Source: Akebia trifoliata
Lineage: Eukaryota; Streptophyta; Magnoliopsida; Ranunculales; Lardizabalaceae
Assembly: GCA_017979445.1 (NCBI GenBank)
Contig: CM030716.1
Coordinates: 11,362,474 to 11,426,473, forward strand
DNA: 64,000 nucleotides
Reading direction: 5' to 3'
Shown here: piece after piece, positions 21,236 through 31,401 of the stretch
How positions within the stretch are numbered: the stretch's first letter is position 1
Layout of the letters: each line of letters begins with the position of its first letter
The notes under the pieces: generated by a model
Seen by the model: the letters and a program-made list of their open reading frames with translations, nothing else
The model's database searches: none
What the model was told of the DNA's origin: nothing
Position numbers and translations under genes: made by a program

Positions 21236-23149
21236 AAGAACTTTATCCAAATCCACAGCAAAGCCTTGTGCAACCATCTTAGGGCTTCTTTTATGTTGCT
21301 GGAGGTAAATTTTAGATGAAAAGTATGTTAGACAAAGATATAAAAATTATACTCAAAATAAAGACTATGGAGTAAAAATAAAAATTAAGACTAAATGGCA
21401 AAATTAAAATCATTCGAATGGCTCATAAATATGTAAAGAGTGAAGATTGAAGTTTAATTTTGACTCAGAGAGGGGAACATGCTACAATTATTCATATGTT
21501 CAAAATATCTAAATGTTAATTGTTGAGATCATTTGAAGATTCCAAAGAACGACATATTAAAGAGATGTGATTAGCTCAATAGGATGATTCCAGGGATTGT
21601 TATACTAATTTATGTAGGTTCATGTACATAATGAAGAACTAGTTTTGATCATGTATAATGAAGAACTGTAACATCCTCAATTAGATTGAATGTACAAGCT
21701 GTAAGTCTAATTGAACATCACCTAAATATCCTTTTCTTCTACTTCTAATCAAGAAAGTAAAAATGAAGGCAAGGTGTTTTGACTTAGGCTTGGACTAAGT
21801 GCAAGCTTTAAAACAATAAAGAATTAAGTGGTCATGATTAAGACTTGCAAGTTCGCAACTGCGATATCACAATCATTAATAAAATATAAATTTCTTAAAT
21901 AAAAGGACAAGCTAGTTGTCAATCCATACCGAGTTTGCAGCGGCCAGTAATGAGACATGGTTGCCCAAATCACCCACCCTATATATAAACATAACCAGAT
22001 CTTTGCTAAAAACATTTGAGAGATTAAAATAATAAAAGAGACAAAAGAAAGAGAAAAATGAGATGTTTTCCACTTCAGTCATTATTTTTATCTTAGGCTC
22101 GATTTTCTGGTTTGTACTCACTTTTGAATACAAAATAAAATTTGAGAGCATATAAATATATATGGAAATGAAATGCATTTTCTGTCATAAATATGATATA
22201 CAAACCCCCAAAGTAATAAGTCACCCATATTGTTTGTTAAGAAGTTCATCTAAATAAAACAACGAAGTGTTCCATTTTTCACTTAATACTTGTCATTTAT
22301 AAGAATAAACGAACTTGATTGGTTCTAAATCAACCAATGCATCTAGGGGAACTTGTTTAATCTACAAATCTTAACAATTTTAAGATATAAATGACAATGC
22401 ATCAAAGACAATAGCCCAATCACGGGTGTTGATAGCTATAACCAACCATAGGTGATGTACCTATTCTTAACCCAATCATTAGAAGCTAACGATAATATAT
22501 CATATGAGGAAGGATCCACTCAAATTTTAGACAAACAATAGAAGAAGTTGAGATCTCGCATCATTCCCTTAGTCAAGGTTGTCGAGTGTAGACACCCCAT
22601 TTTTGCATATGCTTAATTCGATAATTCGTCATCCGGTTGCCGTGAATTCCTAATGATGAGCGCAAAAAATCTTGAAGGCTTGTGAGTATTGTATCTGGTT
22701 CTTTCCATTTTTTTAGTCCTTCCATTTCCCTTTCTCGTTACGACTCGACATATAAATTTACGCATGCTTAGGATTGCTACATTTTACACCCCGATTTACC
22801 AAGCACATACGCTTAGGTTCACTATACAGTTTGATAACTTAAGGAGCTCGCTACACTAGGAAAATATGACATTAAGACTTAGAATAACAATGTTGGGACT
22901 GAAAGAAACGTCACGCCAAAATTTGTAAAAAATAAGAAAAAATCAATAAAATGACAAAAATACCCATCATGAATTTCAGACCTCCGAAAAATCTCGAAAA
23001 CACCTCCATTATACTCAGAATGTGATTTTGAGTCTAATGGGACCCAAATCGAAGAAAATAGAGAAATTTATGATAAATCACAAAAATGACCTAAATGCCC
23101 CTCAATGTCCAATTGTAACCTAGAGACCGAGATCTATAGGCAAACATGA

Positions 23150-23570
23150 TAAAAAATCAAAATCAAATTAAAAATCTAATCTAATAAAAATCAAATTTAA
23201 ATTAAAAATCAAACTCAAATTAAAAATCAAAATCTAATTAAAATTCAAAATTAAAAATGAACCGGCCAATTAAAATTTAAAGTCAATTTAAATTTCAAAT
23301 TCAAATTCAAATTAAAAATTAATCAACCCATTTAAAATTCAAACAATTAACATTCAAGTCAAAATCAAATTGAAAATCAAATTAAAATTTAACTAAGAAA
23401 CCAATTAAAATGCAAAATTAAAATTAAATTTAAATTAAAAATTACTCATCCAATTAAAATGCATAATCAAATTGAAATTCAAAAATCAAATTAAAATAAC
23501 ATTGATCAATTGAACAAAAAAGATCAATCGAATTAAATTTAAAACTCAATAGACCAATCAAATGAAAGTT
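23150..23570. repeat. AT-rich AAATTAAAAATCAAA simple-repeat tract
   Basis: Over 400 bases are made of variants of AAATTCAAATTAAAAATCAA. The matching part of the LTR at 61959-63703 has a related tract (TTAATTAGAGTTGTGTTTTAG variants, 62600-62760). No coding capacity. Confidence 0.7.
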
Positions 23571-24447
23571 AAGCAAGGATCGTTGTATTACGAGTAGTGT
23601 GGGATAACCACTCTCATTCTTTGAAGAAGGAAGAAAAAAAAAGGGGAAAGCAACGACTCATAGCGTTCCGTGCACATATATATCTACGCATATCCGCACA
23701 AACAATCTCAATTGTTAGATCGCGTTCGATCTAACGACTCAAATCTATTTTAAGTTTAAGTGATAAATTTTAATATTTTTTACTCTACCCTCCTTTAACT
23801 TTTATCTATTTAGTTACAACCCCTCAACAACATAAAACCCAAAACACCATTAGAGAACATAGAGTTCTTTCTCTTTCTCATTCTCAGATGAACAAAGAAC
23901 AAAATGGAAAAAGGTTTTTCCTTCTAATTCAACCTCTCCTCTCTTCTATTATGTAAAGATTTTTTATTCAATTTAGGAATATTATGGGTTTGATTGATGC
24001 CCTTTATGTTTTTAATTCATAGTTAAAAGGTAAACAAGAAAGAAAATTATTATGACTCCTTGGTTGAATTATTGAGAAATCAATCCAAAAAACTAAGAAA
24101 AATAAAAATAAAATAATTTGAAGCCCTTGACTGCATGACCAAAGTATGAACAAGGAAATAACAAAAAAAAAACTAAGTAAAAGGGGAAAATCCTAAAGGA
24201 TGCATCACATCCTCACAGAAGAGAAATTGCATTCATAGGAGGTTGAGAGACATTGATGACTTTGCGAGAGTGAGAGATCAGAGAGAGCTCGAGAGGCCGA
24301 GAGATTCTACGTCTAAGAGAGATTGAGAGTGTTGGAGATCTACAAATTCGTGCAAGAAGTCAATAGTGAGTGCGAGATCAAAGCTTCTTAAGAGTGATCG
24401 AAGGCGGAGAGTGTCTTCGTCTGAGAGAGGTCGAGAGGGATTTGAGA

Positions 24448-24488
<41 letters not shown>

Positions 24489-24599
24489 GTCACTACGTCA
24501 TAATGGGTAAAAACCGACGTGGTTTTTTCGGAAAAACGACAGTTTTGAGCCGTCGTTTTAAGCGACGGATTCCCACAGTCGCTAATCAGGGAAAAATAT

Positions 24600-25140
24600 T
24601 TTTTTCCGCCTCAAACTCGACTCGACTCAGACGTTTTTTCGTTCGACTCAACTCGTATCGGTATTATTCGATCGACTCAACTCATATCAGTTTCGTTCGA
24701 TCACTCTCTGTCTTTCTGTTTCTCGACTCTCTCTGTCTCTCTCTCTTTCACTCACTGGTTTGTCTACGATCGAAACTCTCTTTCTCTGTCTCTTTCACTC
24801 ATCGGTATTGTTCGATCGAATCTCCCTCTTTCACTCGTTGGTTTTCGATCGATCTACTCTCTCTCTTTCACTCACTTGTTTTAGTTCGATCGGTTCTCTC
24901 TCTTTCACTCACATTAGATTTCGTTCGATCGACTCTCTTTCACTCACAGAATCGATCTAGTTTTGAACATTAATTCTTCGCTAGATCTCTCACTCACAGA
25001 ATCTCAGATTTTGAAGAACAATAACTAGGGTTTCCAGACGCGATCAGATTTCAAAATCATTGATCTAGGGTTCGATCTCTCTCGATTCTCTCAAATTACC
25101 AGGGTCATCTTTAATAGATTTGAAGAAGAAAGAGGTACGG
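24600..25140 (+). promoter_or_regulatory. CT-rich leader-like region of CACTA element 2
   Basis: Repeated TCTCTCTTTCACTCA and TTCGATCGA phrases, followed by AGAAGAAAGAG/GTACGG (a donor-like site at about 25134), resemble a plant 5' UTR and first intron. The long open frame at 24503-24973 is a by-product of this low-complexity repeat. The promoter role is inference. Confidence 0.35.
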
Positions 25141-26607
25141 ATTCGCCCATCTCAAATTATTTCTTATGTTTGAAAGCATTAAAGATTTTTTAATTGAAGA
25201 AAGAGGTTATTTTCTTGCTTTTTTGAATGTTTCATCGCTTTTTTATAGGTTATATTGGTTTTATTCTGTAGATCTGCTTTCGCTGCTTTTTTTTCTTCTT
25301 AAAATCGGTTAGATTTTGATTTTTAAGCATCTGTGTCTTTTGTGGTTGTTCTGTTGTTGAAGATTTCTTAGTATGGATATGGTTTCTTTGAGTTGGATTG
25401 TTAAAGTCTAGTGGAAGCATATTCATCCATAAATGCCACAATGTTTTTTTGTGTTTTTGCTGCAAATGATTGTGTTCTTGAAGATTCGCTCTGATTTCTT
25501 GGTATTTTTCCAAAGATACAATCAAATCATTTCCTTTCCTTGGAGGTCTGTTTGAAATTTGAATGTTTTGAAATCTCCGATTTTAAGTGTTCTTATTTTG
25601 AACTCCAATCTCTGTAGTATTCTTCTGATTTCTAATTGTAGTAATTCATATCATGTTCACAGAACTAAGATCCACCAACAAATCCCTTGCCACGATTGAG
25701 TTTTCTAACACTATTGTGACTAAACAACTAGAAGTTAATCTAAAACTAATATTTGAAAGACTTTTGTAGTTCTAATGTGTTCATTTCTGGGGGAATGATT
25801 TGGAAAACTTGTAAAATGACAAATTAACATTGGTAGTCTTCAACCTATTTTATCTTTTCCAATTACATATCCAGGTCATGGGAAGTTCGCTCCTTATTCT
25901 CAGGCCCAACTTTTTTTGTGTAGCTTTCATTTAAAGGCTATAGGGCGGACATTTATGTAGTTTAGTTCGCTTTTACACGTTGAAGAAAAATAAATACTTA
26001 AATTCAATAAGCTGGTTTTCTAATGTAAAGGTGAACCAAGACCAAGAGTGGCTCAAAAACTCATAAGATCAATGGCCGGAAAAAGTATATCATTGTAGGC
26101 ATGCTATGGAAATCATATGAATCAGATCTTAATCTATCATATGGATCTACCTTAACCAACATGTAATCATATATACATGCAGGTAAAGAAAATCAATTAT
26201 TTTTCTTTTCACACCGAGGATTAAATGTAGGTGACACATTCTTATACTTTGTTACAACTCACGACTAAAATAGAGCATACTTCTCTAAATTTAAACCTCA
26301 CGACATGATAGTAAAGAATTAATTTATCCTCTAATCAGAAAACATGTTCAATATGTTCGAGTCTGATTCCTCAATCTTCTTCAATTTCTACCATGGTTTT
26401 AAATATTGTCCGAGACCAATATTTCAGTAAATAGTTTGCAGATTTCATTGGGATACATAATACCACATGATAGATAGTTAATGATGTTCCAGTGTTTACT
26501 TTTCTGTCTCTAAAAACTTGGGATACATATTTTTTGTTTATTACTAAATTTCTGCCTTTTTTTCATATATAGAGTTGAATATTCACAGCTTTTTGTTTTA
26601 TGTTTAG
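25140..26607. other. CACTA element 2 interior, intron-like
   Basis: T-rich sequence with no recognised exon up to the acceptor at 26606-26607. It may be intron sequence captured along with the PHD-finger exon. Confidence 0.45.
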
Positions 26608-26731
26608 ATTTTCTGCGCAAAATGCAAGCTACGAGATGCTTTTCCAAAAAATGACATTATACTGTGTGATGGGACTTGCAATTGTGTTTTCCACCAGAAA
26701 TGTCTGGAACCTCCATTAGCTACTGAAAATA
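26608..26731 (+). pseudogene. Captured PHD-finger exon (PRHA/HAT3.1-like)
   Basis: A 124-bp exon lies between an acceptor (TTTTATGTTTAG) and a donor (GTAAGT at 26732). It encodes [12 protein letters not shown], then [20 protein letters not shown] and PPLATEN. This is the first two thirds of a C4HC3 PHD zinc finger: CAKC, LCDG.C and FHQKC are visible, while the last Cys pair would lie in the next exon, which is absent. The wording is closest to the plant homeodomain proteins PRHA/HAT3.1, where the finger reads histone tails. It is a fragment only. Confidence 0.82.
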
Positions 26732-26969
26732 GTAAGTGATTCTTCTCAATTCAGTTAGCTTCTCAGGTGTAGTTGTTAGGGATTGGGTTTGTTTGGTAGC
26801 TTGAACTTTAAACAAAATATTAGCCTGATTAGTAACTTTAAAATATTTTATTTTTGTTGATTGGAATAAATTTCATCAAAGAGATTTCTATATACTAGGT
26901 TTCCAACAAGCATTATGCTCCTCAAAGGTGGGTGAGGGTGTGGTTGGCAGAATCAAAGGTGGTCTTGTA

Positions 26970-27139
26970 AGGAATGCAGGGTCGCGTGCCTGAATAATTG
27001 TTCTTGTATGGCTTACACTAGTCCGTATATTACTCGAGGAAGTATTGGCTGTGTGATCTGGTTCGGTGACCTTATTGATATAAAAAGATGAATGTTGCTG
27101 GACAAGATCTTTACATTCGAATGGTAGCTTCTGAACTAG
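26970..27139 (+). pseudogene. Captured PAN/apple-domain exon of a G-type lectin receptor kinase
   Basis: Translation gives ECRVACLNNCSCMAYTSPY, then GCVIWFGDLIDIKR and, after a small frameshift at a TGA (27090), NVAGQDLYIRMVASEL. This is the PAN domain of S-locus-type (G-type lectin) receptor kinases, with its conserved Cys pattern and the WFGDL and LYIR motifs. A donor GTATGG follows at 27140. It lies just upstream of the transmembrane and kinase exons of the same family, so one contiguous piece of a receptor kinase locus seems to have been taken. Confidence 0.82.
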
Positions 27140-27722
27140 GTATGGATGTGTTCTTTTTTTTCTCTTAATCCCAATTGTTTTCTAATGTGACAGTGTTGGA
27201 GGAAATCTCTATCTCCAATTTTCTGCTTCAACTAATTCTGAAGGTAAGAAGACAGGAAGGTTTAGTTGGGTTATAAGTATATTAAGTGCGTCAAATTCTC
27301 CTCACAACCATACCATATTGTGGAAACTACCCAAGAAAGAATAAATGATATATGCAACTATTCTTCTCATTAGAGCTGTACCATATCCTTTGGTTATCTA
27401 AATTGTGGGATTGCATAAGAGATTTGAAAGCATGTACGATCATGGCCATATGACGACTTGAATCATCTCCATGTGGTCTAAATTTATAATCGTGGGAGAG
27501 GTTTCGTTAGTGAACACTCTCATCACTACTCGACATAGTATTTGGTGGTCAAACGCAATATATGTGCCTTTGTGAAATGTTATTTTCCATTTTTATCCTG
27601 TTTGCATATTGAGCCTAGCAATCCTTTTTTTTCTTTTAATGGAGAGGTAATTGAAGGAATTCTAGAATAAACGAGGAAATCTCTCCAGCCATTTGAACAT
27701 CCTCCTTTCTTTTTGACATTAT

Positions 27723-27933
27723 TTGATGTGTGATGGTTATTCTTGGACTAACAAAGACTTAGTGTTTGGTTCAGGAAACAAGATTCCCTCATCAACTGAA
27801 GGAAAGAAGACTTCGGTTTCAGATTCGGGAAATAGGCATATACGGGCATTTGTTAGAGTGCCCATTCTTATAACAATGTTTATCTCAATATCCTTCATGT
27901 GTCACGTATGGAGGAGAAAGCTCAAATCAAAAG
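27723..27933 (+). pseudogene. Captured transmembrane exon of the same receptor kinase
   Basis: The open frame encodes a Ser/Lys-rich stretch, then the hydrophobic segment [17 protein letters not shown] and the stop-transfer residues WRRKLKSK. This fits the membrane-spanning exon of G-type lectin receptor kinases. A donor GTAAGG starts at 27934. The next acceptor is only 49 bases away, which is short for a plant intron. Confidence 0.75.
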
Positions 27934-27982
27934 GTAAGGATATCATTTTGGCAGCAAATGAAGAATCAATTTCCTTGCTTAG

Positions 27983-28221
27983 GAAGTAATGTCCATCTAT
28001 TTGAAACAGAGAAGGAAACAAACCAGGATTTGTTATTGTTTGATTCGTCTATTGGCTCTAAAGCTACAACTAATGGACACACTGATGTAAATAAACTTGG
28101 GAAAGGTGGGAACAACTCTGTAGAGTTGCCGTTATTCAGTTTTGCAAGCATAGCTGCAGCTACAGATAACTTCTCTGCTACAAATAAGCTAGGAGAGGGT
28201 GGATTTGGACCTGTTTACAAG
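27983..28221 (+). pseudogene. Captured juxtamembrane and kinase glycine-loop exon
   Basis: After an acceptor (TTGCTTAG) the frame reads [20 protein letters not shown], later [17 protein letters not shown] and [13 protein letters not shown]. It ends at a donor GTAACC (28222). [11 protein letters not shown] is the ATP-binding glycine loop of receptor kinases. The exon joins in phase with the transmembrane exon. All later kinase exons (catalytic HRD, DFG) are missing, because the CACTA subterminal repeats start about 100 bases on. Confidence 0.85.
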
Positions 28222-28319
28222 GTAACCATTAGAATAAGTGTGATCCTCTTAGTATGCGAATTAAGAAATATAGGCTAAAATGTTTTCTTAATCAACACAC
28301 TTAAAAATTATTTTATTTT

Positions 28320-28572
28320 CGATCCCATAAACGGTTTTAAGCCGTTCCAAATTATGAGTTTTTTTCGACGGTTATTGTAACGGACTAAAGCCGTCGTTTT
28401 TTTCGACGGTCTGTTTGACGGTCCAAAGCCGTCTTTCTTTCCGACTTTCTTCAGCAGTCGCATTTTAATCGCGACTCCTTTTAAAACGACTGCGCAAACG
28501 ACTGCAAGGGCAGTCGTTTTTGTCAAAAACGACTGTTCAAGACAGTCGTTGATCCCGCAATATGACGTAGTG
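28320..28572. repeat. CACTA element 2 subterminal repeats, 3' end
   Basis: Units such as GACGGTCTGTTTGACGGTCC, AGCCGTCGTTTTTTTCGACG and AACGACTGC...GCAGTCGTT form many small inverted pairs. They differ from the repeats of CACTA copies A and B, so this is a different CACTA family. Confidence 0.85.
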
Positions 28573-28839
28573 GGTTAGGGTTGCAGAGAGAGATCGAGCT
28601 CTTTCTGAGAGTAGTGGTAGAGAAGGTTGTGCGAGGCAGGTCTAAGTAAATAAAAAACATTTGAGGAAGGGTACTGTTAATACACGAAAGTCATTCACTT
28701 AAAAGACGAAATTAGATCTCAACTGTTAGATCTATGTTTAATTCGACATATGAACTGATTTGTGCGGATATGAGTAGATATATATGTACACGGAACACGA
28801 CCCTTCTATAAAACATCCTTCTTCTCCAACGAATTAGAG

Positions 28840-29850
28840 CCCCTTTCCTTCTCTTTTGACTAGACGTTCTTCACTCACCTCTTCTCTCTCTCTTTGCTGC
28901 AATCTAACTACTTCTTTTCCATTGACCCTCACTCCATTACGTCCTCTTGCTACACCTCATCTCCCTCAACTCTCCTTGCACTCATCTCTCTCTGCAACTC
29001 TCTAACAACCTCCTCTCTATGCCCGGTCCTCTCTCTACCTTATCTCCCTAACTCCTTGTAACAACCATCTCCAGCTCTCTTTAACAACTTCCTCTCTCTG
29101 CCCAACCCTCTATCTGTCATGTCTTCTACTCAACAACCATCATAGCAGCTCTAAATACCACCGTTAGCAACCCTAAACACCACTGTTAGCAGCCCTTTAA
29201 CAACCACCATTAGCAGCCCCTTTTCTCTCACCGCCTTTTCGTCACCCTTTCAACGTATTCTTTTCACAGCACTTCTTCATCGTCTACAAACAGCCACCAT
29301 TAGTAGCCCCAAACAACCACCATTAGCAACCCCTGTTACACCACCATTAGCAGCCCCTTTTCTCTCACAACAGCAGCCTCTCTGTCACCCTTTCAACCTA
29401 TTCTTTTCACAGCATTTTTTCATCTTCTACAACGATCGACCACAACGATATTCACCACTTCCTTATCTCACATTGGCACTTTCCTTATTACTCGTAGAGA
29501 CACCTTCTTCTCCAAATCACAGTGATCTTCTCTTCTTTTTCCACTTCTCTTTAAGTTGTCACACACAGCAACACAACCACATTTTCTCTTACATCTAGCA
29601 ATGCACAACAGTCACATTCTTGTGTCTCTTTTACAACCTTTTACACCTTTCTTCTTCATCCTCTACAGCAACCCAGTTATCTTTCTTTTTCACCTTTTGA
29701 ACAACATAGTGGTGGCCCCCAACCGTCTTTCTTTTAATCTGGCACTTAGAGTTTCCTCTTGCTTTCATATTCCTCCATAGCCACCCATACCCGTTGGTCT
29801 CATAAGTTTTTGCTGGATCAAGCCTGAAGGAACGCGACGTAGCCACCATT
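28840..29850. repeat. CT-rich region with tandem duplication
   Basis: Long stretches of CTCTCTCT and CACCATTAGCAGCCC phrases. A block of about 80 bases beginning AGCAGCCCCTTTTCTCTCAC is present at 29213-29290 and again at 29350-29430, both followed by TTCACAGCA(C/T)TT(C/T)TTCATC. The phrase CCACCATTAGCAGCCCC recurs five or more times. It lies within the long LTR-like insertion. Confidence 0.7.
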
Positions 29851-31240
29851 CAGTCGCTAGGTAAATGTGGCTTTCTTTTTGTTTATTTTATCCTCCTTTT
29901 ATCATTTTGTATTTTGTGCTGATAGTTGTTCGACTTCATTGACATGTTCATAATGTTTATCACACGTTCCGAATTTATTTTATTTTATCTTTTTTTTATA
30001 TTGAAGAATTTTATTTAGATGCATGAATTTCTGATTCGCTGATTTACCACATATTTATAACATTTTGGTTCGAAAATTATGTATGTGTGTAAGAATTTTC
30101 GGGGTGCTTATTTGCTTTATGTTCATAAGGTTCCCAACTCAGAAATTTCACATGTGTAAGTCTCCAATTTATGAATTTGTTAACGTGTTCATAATTTGAT
30201 AATTACATGATTTTGAATTTTGCCAATTTCGAGATTCGTGTATGCTTATCTTTTCTTGATTTGGTAATTTTGTATGATTTTGATTTTAGCCAATGTTAGC
30301 CATGATGTTGACTTTCATCGATTTTGAGATTCAAGTACTTGGTGGTTTTGGGCGCTATTAAAGTTTGCTGATTTGTTGAGTTACCATGTGCTCATAATTT
30401 CCTAATTTGGTAAATTTATATTCATAATTGTTATTTTGAAAATTTTATTTGAAACTTTTTAAATTGAAAATTTCATAATATTCTATTTTGGAAAAAAATA
30501 TATTCATAAAGTTCTAATTTAGAAATTTCACATTTTAGTAAGTTTCTAATTTAGAAGATTTTATATTTTCCTATTTAGAAATTTCATGTTCATGGAAATT
30601 TAGGATTTTCTAATTCGAAAATTTTATATATTTTTTTAATTTCATATGTTGAAAAATTATTTTTATAAATTTTTAATTTGGGAGCTTATCATATTTGTAA
30701 ATTTCTAATTTGGGAAGTTTCATATTCGTAATTTAGAAACCACATAAGTTACCAATTTAGAAATTTTACATTTCTAATTTTTTGATTTAGAAAATTTTTG
30801 CAAACTCCCATTGTTATTGATTTGAAAAATATTTGTATGTCACTTGCTAATTGATTTTAGATCATGGGACATAATTAGGGCTTTTCACAAATTTTCTCTT
30901 GATGTGAGAAATTTGATGAATAATTTAAATGATTGGGGAACTTTTGCCATAAGATTCGTTTAGCAAATCCGATATTGATTGATGATGATTGGACCCTAGT
31001 TCGACTTTAGTCTTTGTTCGTTAACCATAGGATAATTTTGGGTCATAGTAGAGACCGATCATCTTGATCGAACGGATTTGGTGCCTAACGTCTTTTGAAA
31101 TTCATAATCCGACCCCTTACCCATTTCTCTTATTCGTGAGCCGATCCATATCCCTTTGGAGTTATTTTTTGGTTCTTAGACCTAAATTAGGTGGCGACTC
31201 CCATTTCTCGGAAAATCTCCCATTTTACCAATCGGACCCC
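29850..31240 (-). other. Remainder of the long LTR-like insertion
   Basis: AT-rich DNA with many AATTTTATATT/TTCTAATTTAGAA phrases (30400-30800), then the segment sharing GGTGCCTAACG and GGTGGCGACTCCCA with the LTR at 61959-63703. No gene is seen. Confidence 0.55.
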
Positions 31241-31401
31241 CCATCACTATTTAGTGAAAGGTGATTTCATGGAGATACCACAACATCGAGGAAAAGAAGT
31301 GGGAAAAGGAGTCAAACACGCGAGTGTGATATCTTGACATATTTACGGATTGATGTATGACTTTAAATTTTGAGGACAAAATTTTTATTAAGGGGGGAGG
31401 A

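Larger units (their letters stand above)
19692..22478. mobile_element. Non-autonomous DNA transposon with 88-bp TIRs and internal palindrome, copy A
   Basis: The first 88 bases (19692-19780), starting TTGATTGGGTTAAGAATAGG, recur inverted at 22391-22478 with few mismatches. Inside, 19782-20466 is inverted as 20496-21235. No coding sequence was recognised. Target duplications could not be fixed, so the superfamily is open. Copy B of the same element starts at about 58510 and runs off the right edge. Confidence 0.75.
24491..28572 (+). mobile_element. CACTA element 2 carrying captured host exons (Pack-CACTA type)
   Basis: It starts CACTACGTCATAATG (24491) and ends CATTATGACGTAGTG-like, here CAATATGACGTAGTG (28572). 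The 3-bp repeat GGT lies outside both ends (24488-24490, 28573-28575). Subterminal repeats of the type ACGACAGTTTTGAGCCGTCG occupy 24510-24600 and 28320-28560. It is 4.08 kb and has no transposase that I can find. Instead it holds exon fragments of at least two plant genes, all on the plus strand. It therefore depends on transposase from another element. Confidence 0.92.
23620..28830. mobile_element. Probable TIR transposon (MULE-like) hosting CACTA element 2
   Basis: CGTTCCGTGCACATATATAT...CATATCCGCACAAAC at 23664-23705 recurs inverted at about 28750-28800, with weaker inverted similarity outward to GAAGAAGG. Between them lie GA-rich sequence, the CACTA and the right flank. I could not find clear target duplications, so the limits are approximate and the superfamily is inferred. 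Confidence 0.5.
22586..31285 (-). mobile_element. Long LTR-like insertion in the chromodomain, itself hosting other elements
   Basis: It begins TGTAGACACCCCATTTTTGC and ends GAGATACCACAACA, flanked by TCGAG on both sides (22581-22585, 31286-31290). Removing it with one TCGAG restores the chromodomain frame. The left end is the reverse complement of the 3' end of the solo LTR at 61959-63703 (GCAAAAATGGGGTGTCTACA). Near the right end GTAGAGACCG...GGTGCCTAACG and AGGTGGCGACTCCCA also mirror that LTR. So it is a related LTR in minus orientation. Leaving out the TIR element at about 23620-28830 it is about 3.5 kb, twice the length of its relative; part of 28830-30900 may be further insertion or expansion. 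Confidence 0.75.

Noticed and set aside
24503..24973. 156-codon plus-strand ORF, the longest in the window
   Set aside because: It starts in CACTA subterminal repeats and runs through a TCTCTCTTTCACTC/TTCGATCGA low-complexity leader. The protein is a Ser/Leu/Phe repeat with no family resemblance.
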